NCBI RefSeq assembly: GCF_954871325.1
Contig: NC_088778.1
Span: 5,365,743-5,429,742 of the forward strand
Direction of reading: 5' to 3'
DNA: 64,000 nucleotides
DNA from: Gordionus sp. m RMFG-2023
Lineage: Eukaryota; Nematomorpha; Gordioida; Chordodea; Parachordodidae
Shown piece after piece: positions 25,045 to 37,509 of this stretch. The first letter of the stretch is position 1. Each line of letters starts with the position of its first letter. A model generated the notes under the pieces. It saw only the letters and a list, made by a program, of their open reading frames with translations, was not told where the DNA came from and made no database searches. Position numbers and translations under genes: made by a program.

Positions 25045-25860
25045 GCCATAATATTGAAAAACTTCCAAGCCCAGTGAAAGATCATAATAATTGTGGTAGT
25101 TGAGAACTGAAATAATATTCATAATGAATTTAAAAATACAATTAAAATCAGATTTTCATGGGCCTTGGTGTTTTAGGTCAATGTCTGTCCCATAATTAAT
25201 AGTAAAAAAATTATCAAGCGTCTAAGCTCATAATAATTTTGAAAAATTTTCCCCACGCCCAGCCCAATATAAAAATATTTTCCAAGCCCAGCCCAGCCCA
25301 ACACATGATAATTTTATAAAAAAATTATTATAAAACCTGGCCAACCCATAGTAATTTTTAAAATTTTTTCCCAAACCTGTAGATAGGTAAATCTCTAAAA
25401 ACCATATCTATTTTTTTATACTATTTTAACCCAGCTCACCCAGACCAAGGCCAACCCACTAAGACTAATACTATTTTTTTGAATTAAAATATATTTAAAT
25501 TAGCTTTTATCTGAGGGCCATATATATTCTGTGTTAAATATTACACCTATGCCTTATATTAAAAAAATTCCCAAGCCAGGTCCTCACACTTGAGAAAATT
25601 TCCTCAAACTCGCAAATGACCATAATAATATTGGTAATTGAGAACTGAAATAAAATATATAAAAAGTCACAATGCATTTAAAAATACAATCAGAATATGA
25701 AAGTTGCATGGGCCTTGGTTTGTGATCAGGCCTGGCCATGTCTTCAAAAATTTTCAGGCCAATTTCTAGCCCATATTTAAAATTAAAAATTTTTTGAAAA
25801 ATGTTTAGCAAGCTATGTCCAAGTCCAAATAAATTGTGAAAATATTTACCATGCCCAGGA
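25045..25860. repeat. Two direct copies of a CCCAG/GGGCC-bearing repeat
   Basis: About 25045-25260 and 25600-25860 share the order ATAATAAT...TTGAGAACTGAAATAA, TTTAAAAATACAAT, CATGGGCCTTGGT and TAGCCCAT words. Between them are CCCAGCCCAGCCC runs. Composition resembles the G+C-tagged hAT-like repeats elsewhere in the window; the ends are unclear. Confidence 0.6.
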
Positions 25861-26592
25861 AAACTCAGAATAATTTATTTTTTCCTTGGATCCTGAAAAA
25901 TAGTAAGGGGTTTATAATAATTAAATCTGTCTAATATATGTATATATTAATTGGGAAAATTTTTCAAAATTATCATCAAATGAAGAGGAAATATCTGATT
26001 TACCTATCATTATATGAAATTCATGAATACATATTAAAGTACCATGCTGAAAATATGTTCATCCTAATTTAAATTTTAAACAAATCATCACCTTTCCAAA
26101 TGATTTATTATTTAGTTACAAATTATAAAATTAAATTTAAGAAATTGATATTAAATTACAATAGAAAAAATCAAAAGATATTTTAAGTTATCAAATAATA
26201 GGAGGTTAACTACAAATCATAGTCAAATTATATATAAGTAAAACAAAAATGTTATACATTTCATCAAAAATGTTATAATAAGTTATGAATAACATACATT
26301 CTACAATTATGAAGTAATGAGAAAATATACAACACTATATTATAATAGATTGAATTATTTAATGGTAATTAAAGTATTAATAAGTGGACAATTTTTACAA
26401 TTTATACAAAATTATTTAATTCTCTATTTTTTCCTTCAAAATATTATGCTAATAATCTCAACTTATCTTGGAATATCTATCAATTTTCTCTTACACCATA
26501 CAATAAATATATTACAATAACTCAGATCGTTACTGGAAAACAAGGATCTACTATATGTCAAACAATATATATGGTTAAAAGAAAATATTGAT

Positions 26593-27378
26593 GCAAAATG
26601 TTGTTATTAATTTGTGAAAATTTTAAGGATTTTTTTAAAACATTTTGGACGCAGCTTAAAATAAAATTTTAGTTAATTATTATTCAATAAATTTTTTGGA
26701 TTTAAAGAAAAATTACTTGTAGAATAGAATAATATTTCTTAAAATTATAAAAATAAAATTTGGTATCTATTCTATCTCCATTGGAATAATAATAAAAATG
26801 ATTATTTTAGAAAGGAACTATTTATACACATGAGTTTCATATAAAACCTACACTTATCATAAAAATTTATTTAAATGCTTTTAAAACCTTCATAAATACT
26901 CTTTTAACTTCTCCCTTAACAATCAATCTTAATTATTATGTATACCCAATAAATTAAGACCCTGGATTTTGATCCTTGCCTCTAAATAGCCAATGGATAC
27001 CACCACAGAGTTTGTGACACAATCAGGTTGACCTCATATTTGTTATAAATCTATGATAGGAGGTCTTTGTTTAAAAGAGTATTTATGAAGGTCTTAAAAG
27101 TAGTTAAATAATTTTTTATGATATAGAATAATATTTCTTAAAATAAAATAAAATTTGGTATCTAATCTATCTCCAGTTTTGGAATAATAATAAAAATGAT
27201 TATTTTAGAAAGGAATTATTAAATATGCACATGAGTTTCATATAAAACCTATCTAAATAACTTTTCTTTAAATCCAAAAAATTTATTGAATAATAATTAA
27301 CTAAAATTTTATTTTAAGCTGTATCCAAAATGTTTTAAAAAATCCTTAAAATTTTCACAAATTATTAACAACACTTTG
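26593..27378. mobile_element. Fold-back element with nested inverted and direct repeats
   Basis: Outer inverted arms 26593-26722 and 27250-27378 are about 95% alike over roughly 125 bp. An inner inverted pair is at about 26870-26915 and 27066-27110. Between outer and inner arms, about 125-bp segments at 26725-26849 and 27124-27250 repeat in direct, not inverted, orientation. No coding frame. Probably a MITE or fold-back transposon whose core has been rearranged. Confidence 0.8.
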
Positions 27379-27724
27379 GACACATTTAAGTTTTAACAAA
27401 ATTAAAATATTCAAAATGTTTATCAAAGTATAGTTTACAAAATTGTTTTACCCCTAAATTCCTAGACATACTATGAAATTAAAACTCTCCTTTATTCTAC
27501 CCAGTTTGATTAAATATCTTTGAAGCCAATTTTATCTGTAGGTTAACTATATAATCTATAAAAAATTTAACCTTAATTAACCTTTTTTGCAACCTTATGA
27601 AGATGGTAAAATGTGTTATAAAATTGAATGAATGTTTAGGTTGTTACATTATTATTATTGGACATATTACCCTATAATCATTTTTATTGGACAAATTTTT
27701 TAAAAAAAAACAGTAAATATTTTT

Positions 27725-27873
27725 AGTATCGATGTTCATTTATTTTCTTCTTGTTGAAATAATATACAAATGTTTTTATATCCAATTAACTTTTTGAGAA
27801 ATTGTGTTATAGATCATTATTTTACCACCTTTAATAAATATCTTTAATTTTTGTTTAACTCGATCCTTAAAAT
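27725..27873. repeat. Dispersed duplication, copy B
   Basis: Partner of 24001-24173, somewhat diverged. It lacks the coding-like block that follows copy A. Confidence 0.75.
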
Positions 27874-30800
27874 CATACAATTTGTAACAATTAATTTTTT
27901 AAAAAAATTTCTTTTATTATTATTTTTTATTAAATAGGCACATTTTCAAAGGGGGAGTTTATCTCCCCTTCCTCGCTATTCATATATAAGTAGCTTCTAC
28001 ATGACAGAAAATAAACTGAATACATACATCTTTCAATAATTTATACCTATCCCTCTAAAAAAAGATTATTTTAATTACAAGTTTAATTATGATTGTAATC
28101 TTGAAGTTGGCAAAGTTTGGTCTTCTTTTTGGTGAATTCTGGAGGTTGTTAAATCTGCTAAATCGAGTTTTAATTACAAAAATGGGGGGGGGGGGGGAAT
28201 AAAATGATTTATTTTATATTATTATTTTACTAATCCTATACTCATATTTGAACTATGTGTTTATCTTGGTGGGGATAGGGGACATTAAATTAAGATCTGC
28301 ATTGAACTTTTTTAACTGAACACTCCCGTAATTATTAAAATTTTATAATTTCTTTAAGCTTTATAATAACTTCTGTGATTTTTATAGTGTTAACATATTA
28401 ATAACATTATTTTTTTTAAAAAAAGATAGCATAAAATGCTAATATAATATAATTACGTTAGTCGATATATTCTGATGAAAAAAAATTATCGAGTTTAATA
28501 AGGCGCTTTCTCCTGAAGATTGGTTTTTTAGACCATTTCACAAAGTGTACCTCTTAATAGCCAGTTCCATCCCTAAAGATCAATAATTCAAAAACAAAAC
28601 TTTTTTAAAATTTTTTTTAAAAACCTCCCTTTTTGGCTCTAGTAGAGTGGATTTGTGTCTATGGCTACCCTATTTTTCTCCTAGCTAAGCGTCTGGTATC
28701 TCAGTTTATGAGGCTTGAAGGAAAATTCTTAATTGATGAGTTTATCAATTCAGTTATTTATCTGACAAAAACTTTTTACGATTCACAGCAAAAACAAATT
28801 ATACCAACATTATACCTAAGGAAATATGGGTTCATTTTTCTTATTAACTATAAATGTTTAGCTACCTCGTTTTAATGTCTCCTCAGAGCACATTTTTAAC
28901 TTGATGAGGATTCCTTGGAGATTGGTGCACAATAAACCTCTTAATATCAGAGACGTATTTATTAGTTGAATAAATGTATAATATTCCAAGATTTTAATAA
29001 ATATTTTATTTAATTACAAAAATTAAATCAATCAAAATATGATTAATAAAATTGTTTAATAGTGTTTCAAACATTTAAATAAATATACTTTTTTAAGTGG
29101 TATATTGTAAATTCATAATTCCACCATGTTAGCTGTTGGATTTGATATTTTTATTTTGTATTTAATATATAATCCTAGGTGTCTGTAAAGCCCGGTCCAG
29201 CCAGCTTCAGCCCTTATAAATTATGAACAAGTTGCTAACATAAAAACTGGCTGGTCCAGTCTGACCCTATGATTACTCAATTCTTTACTCCCTATCTCCT
29301 TCGGAGGTAAAAGCATTGTAAATCACAATTATTCAGATCTCTTCTTCATTTGTGAAGGATATTGGCCAGAATAAACTTAATTGTTTTAATTCATTTACAA
29401 ATTAATTTTGATTTTTTTTGTCTTTGGTCTAATGTTAAATGCGATTAATGTTTTGCAAAGTCTTTTTTTCCTATCAAAATTAAGGAAATTTTATCTCCCT
29501 ATAAAATAAGGAAAGAATCGTTTTAAGATTTAAAATATCTTGTAATATAAATAAATTATAAATATAAATATTTGTTTCATGTTAATACTTAAAATTAATG
29601 TCTTAAAGTTTTATATTTATTTTTTATATGACGAATGAAAAAACTTCTTACTATACAAAAAATTTAATTTGAAAAAAAAAAAATCTAATACAACAAATTC
29701 CGTGATAGTTTAACAATTTTTCCTAAAAAGTTCATTTTTTTTTTAAAAAAAGCGCAAATGTCATAAACGCGAACTATCAGCAAAATAAGATTGTTCAAAG
29801 ATTCTATTTTAAATCTAAATTTAGTGTTTAGAGGTTTTTATTAATATTTACTAGAAAGCAAGAATAATTAATGTTTTAAATTGCGTTTCTTTATTTTTAT
29901 CAAATAGAATAATCATACATTATATCAATTTCCAATTTAAAAAAAAAAATTGGTCAATATGTTTATAATTAGAACTAACCTTGATATTATAGTATATAGT
30001 AATTAACATAAATAGATATCACAACCTTAAGTGATTTTCCTCTCGTGAAATCTATCTTTTAACTTATACATTGAAAGAATCAGAGGATCTAACGGACAAA
30101 TTTAATTTCACTGATGACAGCGATTATAAGTCGATTTAGACACTATCTAAATATTGATTGTCGCCGGATCAAATGCACTTTTTTCTATAAAAAATAATAA
30201 AAAATTATTTTTATGTGTTTCAGGGACCTTTCTTCCATGATGTGCCTAGCCTTTTAAATTTGAAAGGGGTCATTTTTAATTTTCAAAATTAATATTCTAC
30301 TATCAAAAATCTGTAAAATTAGGTAATAGTATCTTAAAAAAATATATCAACATTTGTCAGCGGGTTATGGCCCCTCATATCCTTAGGACTTATTTAACAG
30401 ATGAGTACGAATCTATATTAAGATCTCAGGAGGGGAGGGGCGTTTTAGTCAATATTTATGGTCAATATCTATAAATGATATCGAATTGGGAAGGGGTATC
30501 TAGGAATTACTGCTGGATACCATATTATTGGGTTTTTTATATTAATCATAAAGAATTTTAAAAATATCATTTTTTCCATATATATTTTTTCCTCTATTAT
30601 TTCTCTTTAAAAATAAAATCAAACACCAATAATAAGATAATCGGCATATATGCAAGAAGTTTGATTAAAATTCGAAAAAAAAGATGGACTAAAATTTTCG
30701 TTTTAAAATAAATTATATAGAAAAATTGGAAGAAATTTAACATATTATATTCGTTTTAAAATTATTCATATTATTTAACATTCAAAACGACATAACGTTT

Positions 30801-30900
30801 TTCATTTAAAATTATAAATTTTATATAAATATTCGTCAAAAAATTAATTTATGTAATAGATAGAAAACTTTTTAAATTTAGACAGGTTAATAGGTTTAAA
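27874..30900. other. Intergenic, A+T-rich; no gene supported
   Basis: Contains a G homopolymer run near 28184-28198 and an 80-codon plus-strand frame (28633-28875) with no safe assignment. Small G+C-richer patches occur at 29190-29300. Nothing else is recognisable. Confidence 0.4.
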
Positions 30901-30925
30901 GAATCAAGGTCCTCTTAATATGTAT

Positions 30926-32334
30926 TTGTTGTATTCCATATCAAATCAAATGGAGATTCAACCTGACCCTCTTCGATTTTTTTTAAAATTTGTATGATGG
31001 TAGTATATGTTAGAATATAAAATTTTGATTCCCAAATTAGCTTAATTTATGAAGTGCAATAATTCCAAATACACTATAATTTTATATTAAATATCACAAA
31101 AAATAATGAAGCTAAAAACATAATTTAAATAGCTCCATAATAGCCTTTTAATATGATAAACTTTAATTTTAAAAATAAGTCAATTACCAAAAACCGGAAA
31201 TAGAAAGCCGGAAATGGCTATAAAATTAAAATTACTTAATTTTTTTTCTTTTAAATTTTTTTTACAGGTAGACATTATAGTTCCTAATATTTGTACAAAA
31301 TCCTAGTCAGAAAAGCATCTCAAAGAGTTATTACACTTTAAATATAAGTAGCATGGGTAAGATCGTTCATAAATATCATTTATATTAAAATATATACAGT
31401 AATTTTTTGAAATTTCACTTAAAATTTAGACATATTAAAAAATGGTGGGTGAACATTGATGATCTCTGGGTCAGGCCTAATATGTTTAAAAAAGTTTGGA
31501 CCTAATTATGCTTAAATTTTAAGTAAAATAAATATATTTTATTTTTGCAAGAAATAGGTAGCTAATATTTTTTTCTATTTGTTTGTAGAATGATCATAAA
31601 CTTAATTTTGTTCATTGTAATGTAAAAAAACTATATTGAAAAAAAAATAAAATAATTCTATATAATAAATTCGGTTTTCGAGACAAATAAAAAATAATCG
31701 CTTGGAATGGGGCCAGATATATTTTTTTTTATAAATCTTTCGGGCCGGGTTAGAAAAATTAGGCCCTATGTTGACCACTAGTAGACATTGTGTCATATTT
31801 TAACACTTAATGTTAATATTTTATTTTAGAAAGAAAATAATTGCAAAAATATTTATATAATTAATTATATTATATTACATGAATAATAGGAAATTATAAA
31901 GTATTTAAGCCATGCCAATATTTAAAGTGCAATAAATCTTGACCCAGTATTCATCGCGGGCTAGGATTTTGTACAAATATTAGAAAATATAGTGTTTATC
32001 TGTAAAATTTAATTTGAAAGAATAAAAAGGGGCAATTTTTATTTTATGGTTATTTCCTGTTTTCTATTTCCGCTGTCTATTATAAAATAAATTCTATATG
32101 GTTACAAAAGGGCCATTTTGGAGCTATTTAATTTAAATTATGATTTTAGCTTAATTATACATTTTGAGATATCTAAAATTAAATAGAGTGTAATTTGGAC
32201 TTTTTTGTTTCTAAAGGTGGCCGTATCTCGTGAAGTAAGCCGATTAGAAAAATTACTACCAACATACAAATTTTTAAAAAAATCGAAGCGGGTCGGGTTG
32301 AGAATCGACTTTTTTTGGTTTGGAATACAACACA
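30926..32334. mobile_element. 1.4-kb non-autonomous element with about 430-bp terminal inverted repeats
   Basis: Left arm about 30926-31350, right arm about 31905-32334. Matching words in mirrored order: TGTTGTATTCC, CTTCGATTTTTTT, TTTGTATG(A/T)TGGTAGTA, CATAATTTAAAT and TAATTTAAAT around AAATAGCTCC, GGAAATAGAAA, and ATTTGTACAAAATCCTAG. The arms are roughly 75% alike. The core (about 31440-31795) holds another G+C-tagged patch with AGGCCTAA and GGCCGGGTTAG words, possibly a nested hAT-like insertion. No transposase frame is seen. Confidence 0.8.
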
Positions 32335-32416
32335 TATATATATATATATTATACTTATATCATTTTTATAAAATTGTTCGAAAGTGAACTACTTTATAAA
32401 TTTAATGAAGATCACA

Positions 32417-32600
32417 TATTCGGGTTCGGGTTCGGGTTCGGAAGGTTTCATAAACCGATTTTTAAAAGAAAGTAGCCGGGTGCGTTCAGATCGAGTTTAG
32501 AAACCGAATAGAATCTAGTCATTCTGTCAGCCAAATCAGTTCTGTTCGGTTCGGTTTAGCCGACAAAATAACTAGATCTCATTTGGTATTTAAACTTGAT
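32417..32600. repeat. TTCGGG microsatellite and GGTTCGG-rich patch
   Basis: Four tandem TTCGGG units begin near 32419, followed by CCGGGTGCG and TTCTGTTCGGTTCGGTTTAG words to about 32565. Probably the G+C-rich end of another small element rather than a telomeric array. Confidence 0.5.
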
Positions 32601-34590
32601 GAAGGCAATCGACTAATTTTGTTCAAAAAAAAATCGGTTAACGGAATAGCTTGACTTAAACCTTTATCTTCAACTACATAAGGATAATGATGATTTCGAT
32701 AAGAAATTCCAATTGTTCATTGAAATATATTGTTTAGGTTTTTTATAATGTTTAATCGTTAATACGAGATTAATGATTAAATGGATAAAAAGCAAATGTT
32801 GTAAAACGGGAATTAATTTTTCACTTGAAATTTCTATACACGATAATTTCAGGTCAATTCCATTATAATACTCTTGAGTCATATTATTATATAAATATAT
32901 GTCTGGAAATTCATCATTATAATAATTAGTTAATGAGCTATAAACTAAAGCAATATTCCAAATTAAAAATATTTTTAATTATCCTAATCGATTAACTTTG
33001 CAAAATACAAGGTAACGATAAAAGTTTCTCCAATAAATGAGTACTCTATCAAGATCGTCGATTAATTTTTAGGAAACATTTGACAAATTTTAAATTAGAC
33101 TTATAAATCTTTAATCAGAAAAGTAATTTATTAAATATATTATTAATTATTTATATTTATAATTTTTTTAAAAAAGATGAAAAATTTGGCAGAATTAATT
33201 ATTGATTTAAAAGGATTTTTTTAAAAAATCTCTTTAACATAAATTATGAATAATTTCCCGTTATTTATTAATTATATTGCAATTACAATAAATTTAAATA
33301 AATCGTTTAGTGTATACAATACACCTATTTCGAACGCACAAATTATTAATTCAAAATGAACATACTTGAGTTAAATTCAATTAAAATCTACGTTAGAAAT
33401 GCTATTTTCAGGATTGAAATACATTCTATCACCACTGAGTACAAAATTGGATAAAGATATATTTATTCGATGATATTTAAAAAAATTCAGGTGGCAATCA
33501 TAACAAAAAATTTTGACAATAAAAATTTTGGGATAATTTAAAACTGTGTTTTGTCTATATTTATCATAGGAATAAAGCTAATATGGGTACTTTCTTCTCT
33601 ATATAAAATAAATATTAACTGAATTTTACCAGACCCGAAACCTTTATAAAATTTGATTTTTGAACCGAACCTACACCTTTATAGCTTTTTCTCCCAAAAA
33701 TCTTAACCGAACCTATATATCAAAATTTTTCAACATCCAGATCGAAAATATGAACATGCCATGATTATTTGTAATTTAAATTTAAGTTTGTTTTTGGAAA
33801 ATAAGAAAATTATACTTTTGAAAAAGAATCATTAAACCTAAATTTGATCACATGATTTATATTTTTTATTTTACCAAAATATATATATTTCTTAATTAAC
33901 ACGAACTGGATAAATATAAATCGCGAAAAATATATTTAAAAAGATAGAAATAACCTCACTCATATAAGTTAAAATTTTTATTCTCACTCACGATTCGTTT
34001 TACTCACTGAATTCATATAACATAAAAAATTTCAGGACCTGTTGTAGATCTCTCTTTCCCTGATTCCATCTTTATTTAATATTATCGTTTTAACGTTTTT
34101 TAGATAAATTTATTTTGGAAATGATATAAGGTTAACAACCGTCGATCGAAACTTACTGGAAAAACCTGTTTAAAAATAGAAGTCATATTTTATATTATTA
34201 TTATAAGCCATAATTTGAAAATCTTTTAAAAGTTATTATCATTATCATTAAAAATCAAAGAATTTATCATTAGAAACATTATTTAAAAAAAAAAAATCAT
34301 TAATAATTAATAAACTTCTCCTCCAGATAAGTGATTTATAAAATAAAAAAATAAATTTTGGATTAATTTGAGATACTGAAAAAATTTGATTGATTGTAAA
34401 TAAATTATTTAAAATATTTTTCTAAAAATGATATTAATGGTTAAAATTATGCTATAATATATATACAGAAGCAGAATTTTTTACTTATCTCTTGAATACG
34501 AAAATATTTATAATACAGGTCTAATTAATGTGATTGATTTCGACAAATATTTTGTTATAATAATAAATTTTAAATCCTAAAATATCATTA
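32600..34590. other. Region upstream of the GPCR; no gene supported
   Basis: A+T-rich. A patch at about 33625-33750 has repeated GAACCGAACCT words resembling 36680-36970. A TATAATATATATAC word at about 34451 is the only TATA-like candidate before the GPCR start, and it is weak in this background. Confidence 0.35.
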
Positions 34591-35733
34591 ATGGAGTATT
34601 TGAATATGTCTTTTTCTGAAACCACGGAACGGATGGAAGCGGTAAAGAGAAAACCACTAGAATCATACTCCACAACATTTATCCTCAACATTCCCATATT
34701 CATTGTGATAATTATTTTAGGAATAATAGGTAACATCAACTTACTTTTGATAAGCAGACGAGGTCGAAAGATAGTACAAATACCATATCTCATTCTTAAA
34801 TGGATGGCAATATCTAATATTCTTCTGTGCATCACTTACACTCTCAACCCTATTTCTCATTACATACTAAACATGAGAAGGGATGAAATGGTGTGTCAGT
34901 ATTACTGGAACATTTATGTGGGTAAGGTCAATATAGTCTTCAATTCGACTTTTAAAAAGACCAGCTTTTTGCTAACATTGCTTCTAGCCATAGACAGATA
35001 TTTAGCCCTCTGCAGACCTTTTATGTATAGGACAGAACTAAACGTTAAGAAGATTAAACTTAGCATTTTCTTGTGTTATTTGATATCTATAATCCTGAGT
35101 TTTCCGGTGTACATTAGAAATGTAGTTGTCGAAGTATCTACCGTCAATAGTTCGACGTGCCTTCTAATTGAGGACACCGATTATGCGTGTTGCAGCACAA
35201 GATTTACCTTCAAGCGTAATCCGGCCATAGACGAGTACATTTCCTTCAAATACTATGAAATAATTAAAGAACTCACGCTATTAGCTCTCCCAATGATAAC
35301 CATTCTTTACATGAACTTCCAAATAGTCATGGTGTATAAAGCTAAAAATAAGATAAAAGATACTATGATGAGACAAAATGCTAAAAGCACTACCCACAAT
35401 AACCCTCCTATGAACGAGATAGCTGGCCGACGTAGGAACAACTCAAAGAGTTCTGATAAACAATTGACTCTAACAATGATAGTTACATCACTTTTGATGA
35501 TTATAACACTGCTTCCCATGTCCTTTAAAAGAATTCTCATCATAGTGCGATTCGATGACTCCATCGGAATATCTTTTGTCGTGGCTAATTTGATAGAATC
35601 CCTAAATTTTTGTCTCAATTTTTATATTTTTTTGCTTCTAAATCATGATATTAGAGAATTATGCAAGAAACTCTATTTACCCATTTTCGAAAAAATTGGA
35701 ATCAGGAACTTTCATATTCTTGATAAACATTGA
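34591..35733 (+). CDS. Rhodopsin-family GPCR, peptide (FMRFamide-like) receptor type, 380 aa
   Basis: Single uninterrupted reading frame for a seven-helix plasma-membrane receptor. Visible landmarks: possible N-glycosylation at N5 (NMS); TM1 about 31-54 with the conserved GN at 47-48; TM2 about 66-84; extracellular Cys102 before TM3, which can pair with Cys190 in the second extracellular loop; TM3 ending in the DRY motif at 135-137 followed by LALCRP; TM4 about 157-174; TM5 about 228-249; a basic, Ser/Asn-rich third cytoplasmic loop about 250-290; TM6 about 291-312; TM7 about 329-350 with LNFYIF at 342-347. The NFYI ending is common in invertebrate FMRFamide/neuropeptide receptors. Odd points: the usual Asp of TM2 appears to be Asn (MAISN), the TM6 CWxP motif is ITLLP, and NPxxY is not intact. 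The ligand cannot be read from sequence. Start chosen at the first ATG; a second Met at residue 6 is possible. Confidence 0.9.
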   Translation: MEYLNMSFSETTERMEAVKRKPLESYSTTFILNIPIFIVIIILGIIGNINLLLISRRGRKIVQIPYLILKWMAISNILLCITYTLNPISHYILNMRRDEMVCQYYWNIYVGKVNIVFNSTFKKTSFLLTLLLAIDRYLALCRPFMYRTELNVKKIKLSIFLCYLISIILSFPVYIRNVVVEVSTVNSSTCLLIEDTDYACCSTRFTFKRNPAIDEYISFKYYEIIKELTLLALPMITILYMNFQIVMVYKAKNKIKDTMMRQNAKSTTHNNPPMNEIAGRRRNNSKSSDKQLTLTMIVTSLLMIITLLPMSFKRILIIVRFDDSIGISFVVANLIESLNFCLNFYIFLLLNHDIRELCKKLYLPIFEKIGIRNFHILDKH

Positions 35734-35921
35734 TTCATCATTGTGTTGTTCATGTATAATGTCTAAAATATAGATTGTTTGGTATATTTTCTTGTAAAAA
35801 CATGATTAACTCATTAAATTCCTATTCACAAAGTTATCTTCATTTCATATATCGTTTAGCGAATTTATATTGTATAAATACTAATTTTTTTAAATATGTT
35901 ATATAATACTTAATTTTAGAT

Positions 35922-35927
35922 AATAAA
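35922..35927 (+). promoter_or_regulatory. Candidate polyadenylation signal for the GPCR gene
   Basis: AATAAA about 190 bp after the GPCR stop codon; a second AATAAA lies at 35984-35989. Such hexamers are frequent by chance in A+T-rich DNA, so this is only a candidate. Confidence 0.3.
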
Positions 35928-36009
35928 AAGTCACACTCATTTTTTTATACTTGTCCCACATGTATATGAAATTAGTTTTTTCCAATAAATATAACATTGT
36001 TTTATCAGC

Positions 36010-36165
36010 TGGTGGGAAAGGAATTATAGATCTGCAATAGGCGGGTTTTCTAAAATATTTTAAATGTTGGGATGGGTGACTTAAGAAATATTTTTAAAAT
36101 AAAGGACTGGTGAATTTTAAATATCTTTCTGGTAAAATGAGCAGGTAGAATGAGCAGAACAGACT
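36010..36165. repeat. G+C-tagged hAT-like repeat fragment
   Basis: Runs from AATAGGCGGGTTTTC to GAGCAGAACAGAC and resembles, in opposite orientation, about 54578-54745 (GGTCTGTTCTGCTCATTTAG ... CCCGCCCATTGCA). Confidence 0.5.
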
Positions 36166-37509
36166 TCTATTTATTAAAAATCATTTTTTTTAATTTCATA
36201 ATATAAGATATTTTATAAGTTTATAATTAAAAATACATTGAAATAAATAAATAAAGGACAACATTAAGATAGTTTACAAACATTGGCTGGAAGAATTTTT
36301 TTAGAACAACGAGTGGATCCGCTTGTTAGCTAAATAAAGCCTATTGCAGTCTAACTGGAATACCATCCCCCACCCCATCTAGCGGTTAATTTACTACTTA
36401 TCTTAACAAATAAAAATCAATCCAAACCACCCCCCCCCCTACAGGATTGCAATTTACATTTTTCAGATTTAAAATTATATATATATAGTCTGACATTCAT
36501 TAAATAGGATATTATTTTAAAGATAGTTGCTAACTACCCCATAAACTTGCCCTAGTGTACTAGGAAGTCATATGGATAAGAATTTTAAAAAAATAGATCG
36601 AGTTTGCTTTTACAAATGGTGTATATTCATTACTATCTAAAAGAAAACGAAACTAGTCATATTTTCACATATTTTACTATAAGGGACTCGGAGAAATCGA
36701 ACCTTTTTTAGTTTTCTGAACCTAAGTCCATAACCAAACCTTTATGTCAAATGGCTAAATGGAACCAAACCTATAAATTATAAACTGAAACCATAATATT
36801 TACTCTAACACTACTTTTTCCTAAGGAATTTTAATTAATTTTATAATGGTAATTTTTTTTTCAAATTTTAGCGCTAATCTACCAAAACCTTTATAATTTT
36901 TTTAAAACCTTAACCGAATAGGAACATTTGTAATTTTAAGCAACTAAACCGTAACCGAACCCTATAATTTTTTTCCCAAACCGTAATCATAGGAAATCGA
37001 TATTCACGAAATAAATTTCATGTGATGTTCATAATGGGAAAAAATAAATGTTACACGCTCGATAAATAATTATTTATCTTTTTACGCTTATGATTTAATA
37101 TCCAATTTATTTAATACATATCATTCAAGAGCAGGGTTAAACAAAAATCATCATATGAGCATTTTCGCCCAAGATTCTGAGCGAAAATCTTTGAAAATAA
37201 ACAAAATTACTGATTTATTTTTAAAAAAATTTGTGATTTCATCAGGTAAGAGTTTTTATACAAAAAAACTAAAATTTACATTATTTATAAAGAAAACATT
37301 TAGAATTTTGGGTAAAATAGATCAAAAATCCTGCTTGAACATTCTCATAAAATCAATTTTAAAAAATCTGCTTTATTTTATTTTTTAAAGATTTACCAAT
37401 TCTGAGTGTTCTGCGAAAGACTTTTCAAGTGCCTAATCCTTGCAACTATATTTCTCATCTACAAAATTTCTAGAGAATGGAAATAATGATGAGTATATTG
37501 TTATATTTT

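Noticed and set aside
28633-28875. 80-codon plus-strand frame, WICVYGYPIFLL start
   Set aside because: Faintly integrase-like at its beginning, but no catalytic motif or neighbouring element parts; too weak to call.
32417-32445. TTCGGG tandem units as interstitial telomere
   Set aside because: Only about four units, next to other G+C-tagged repeat words; not a known animal telomere motif.
35307-35618. 103-codon minus-strand frame
   Set aside because: Antisense shadow of the GPCR coding region; no independent motif.
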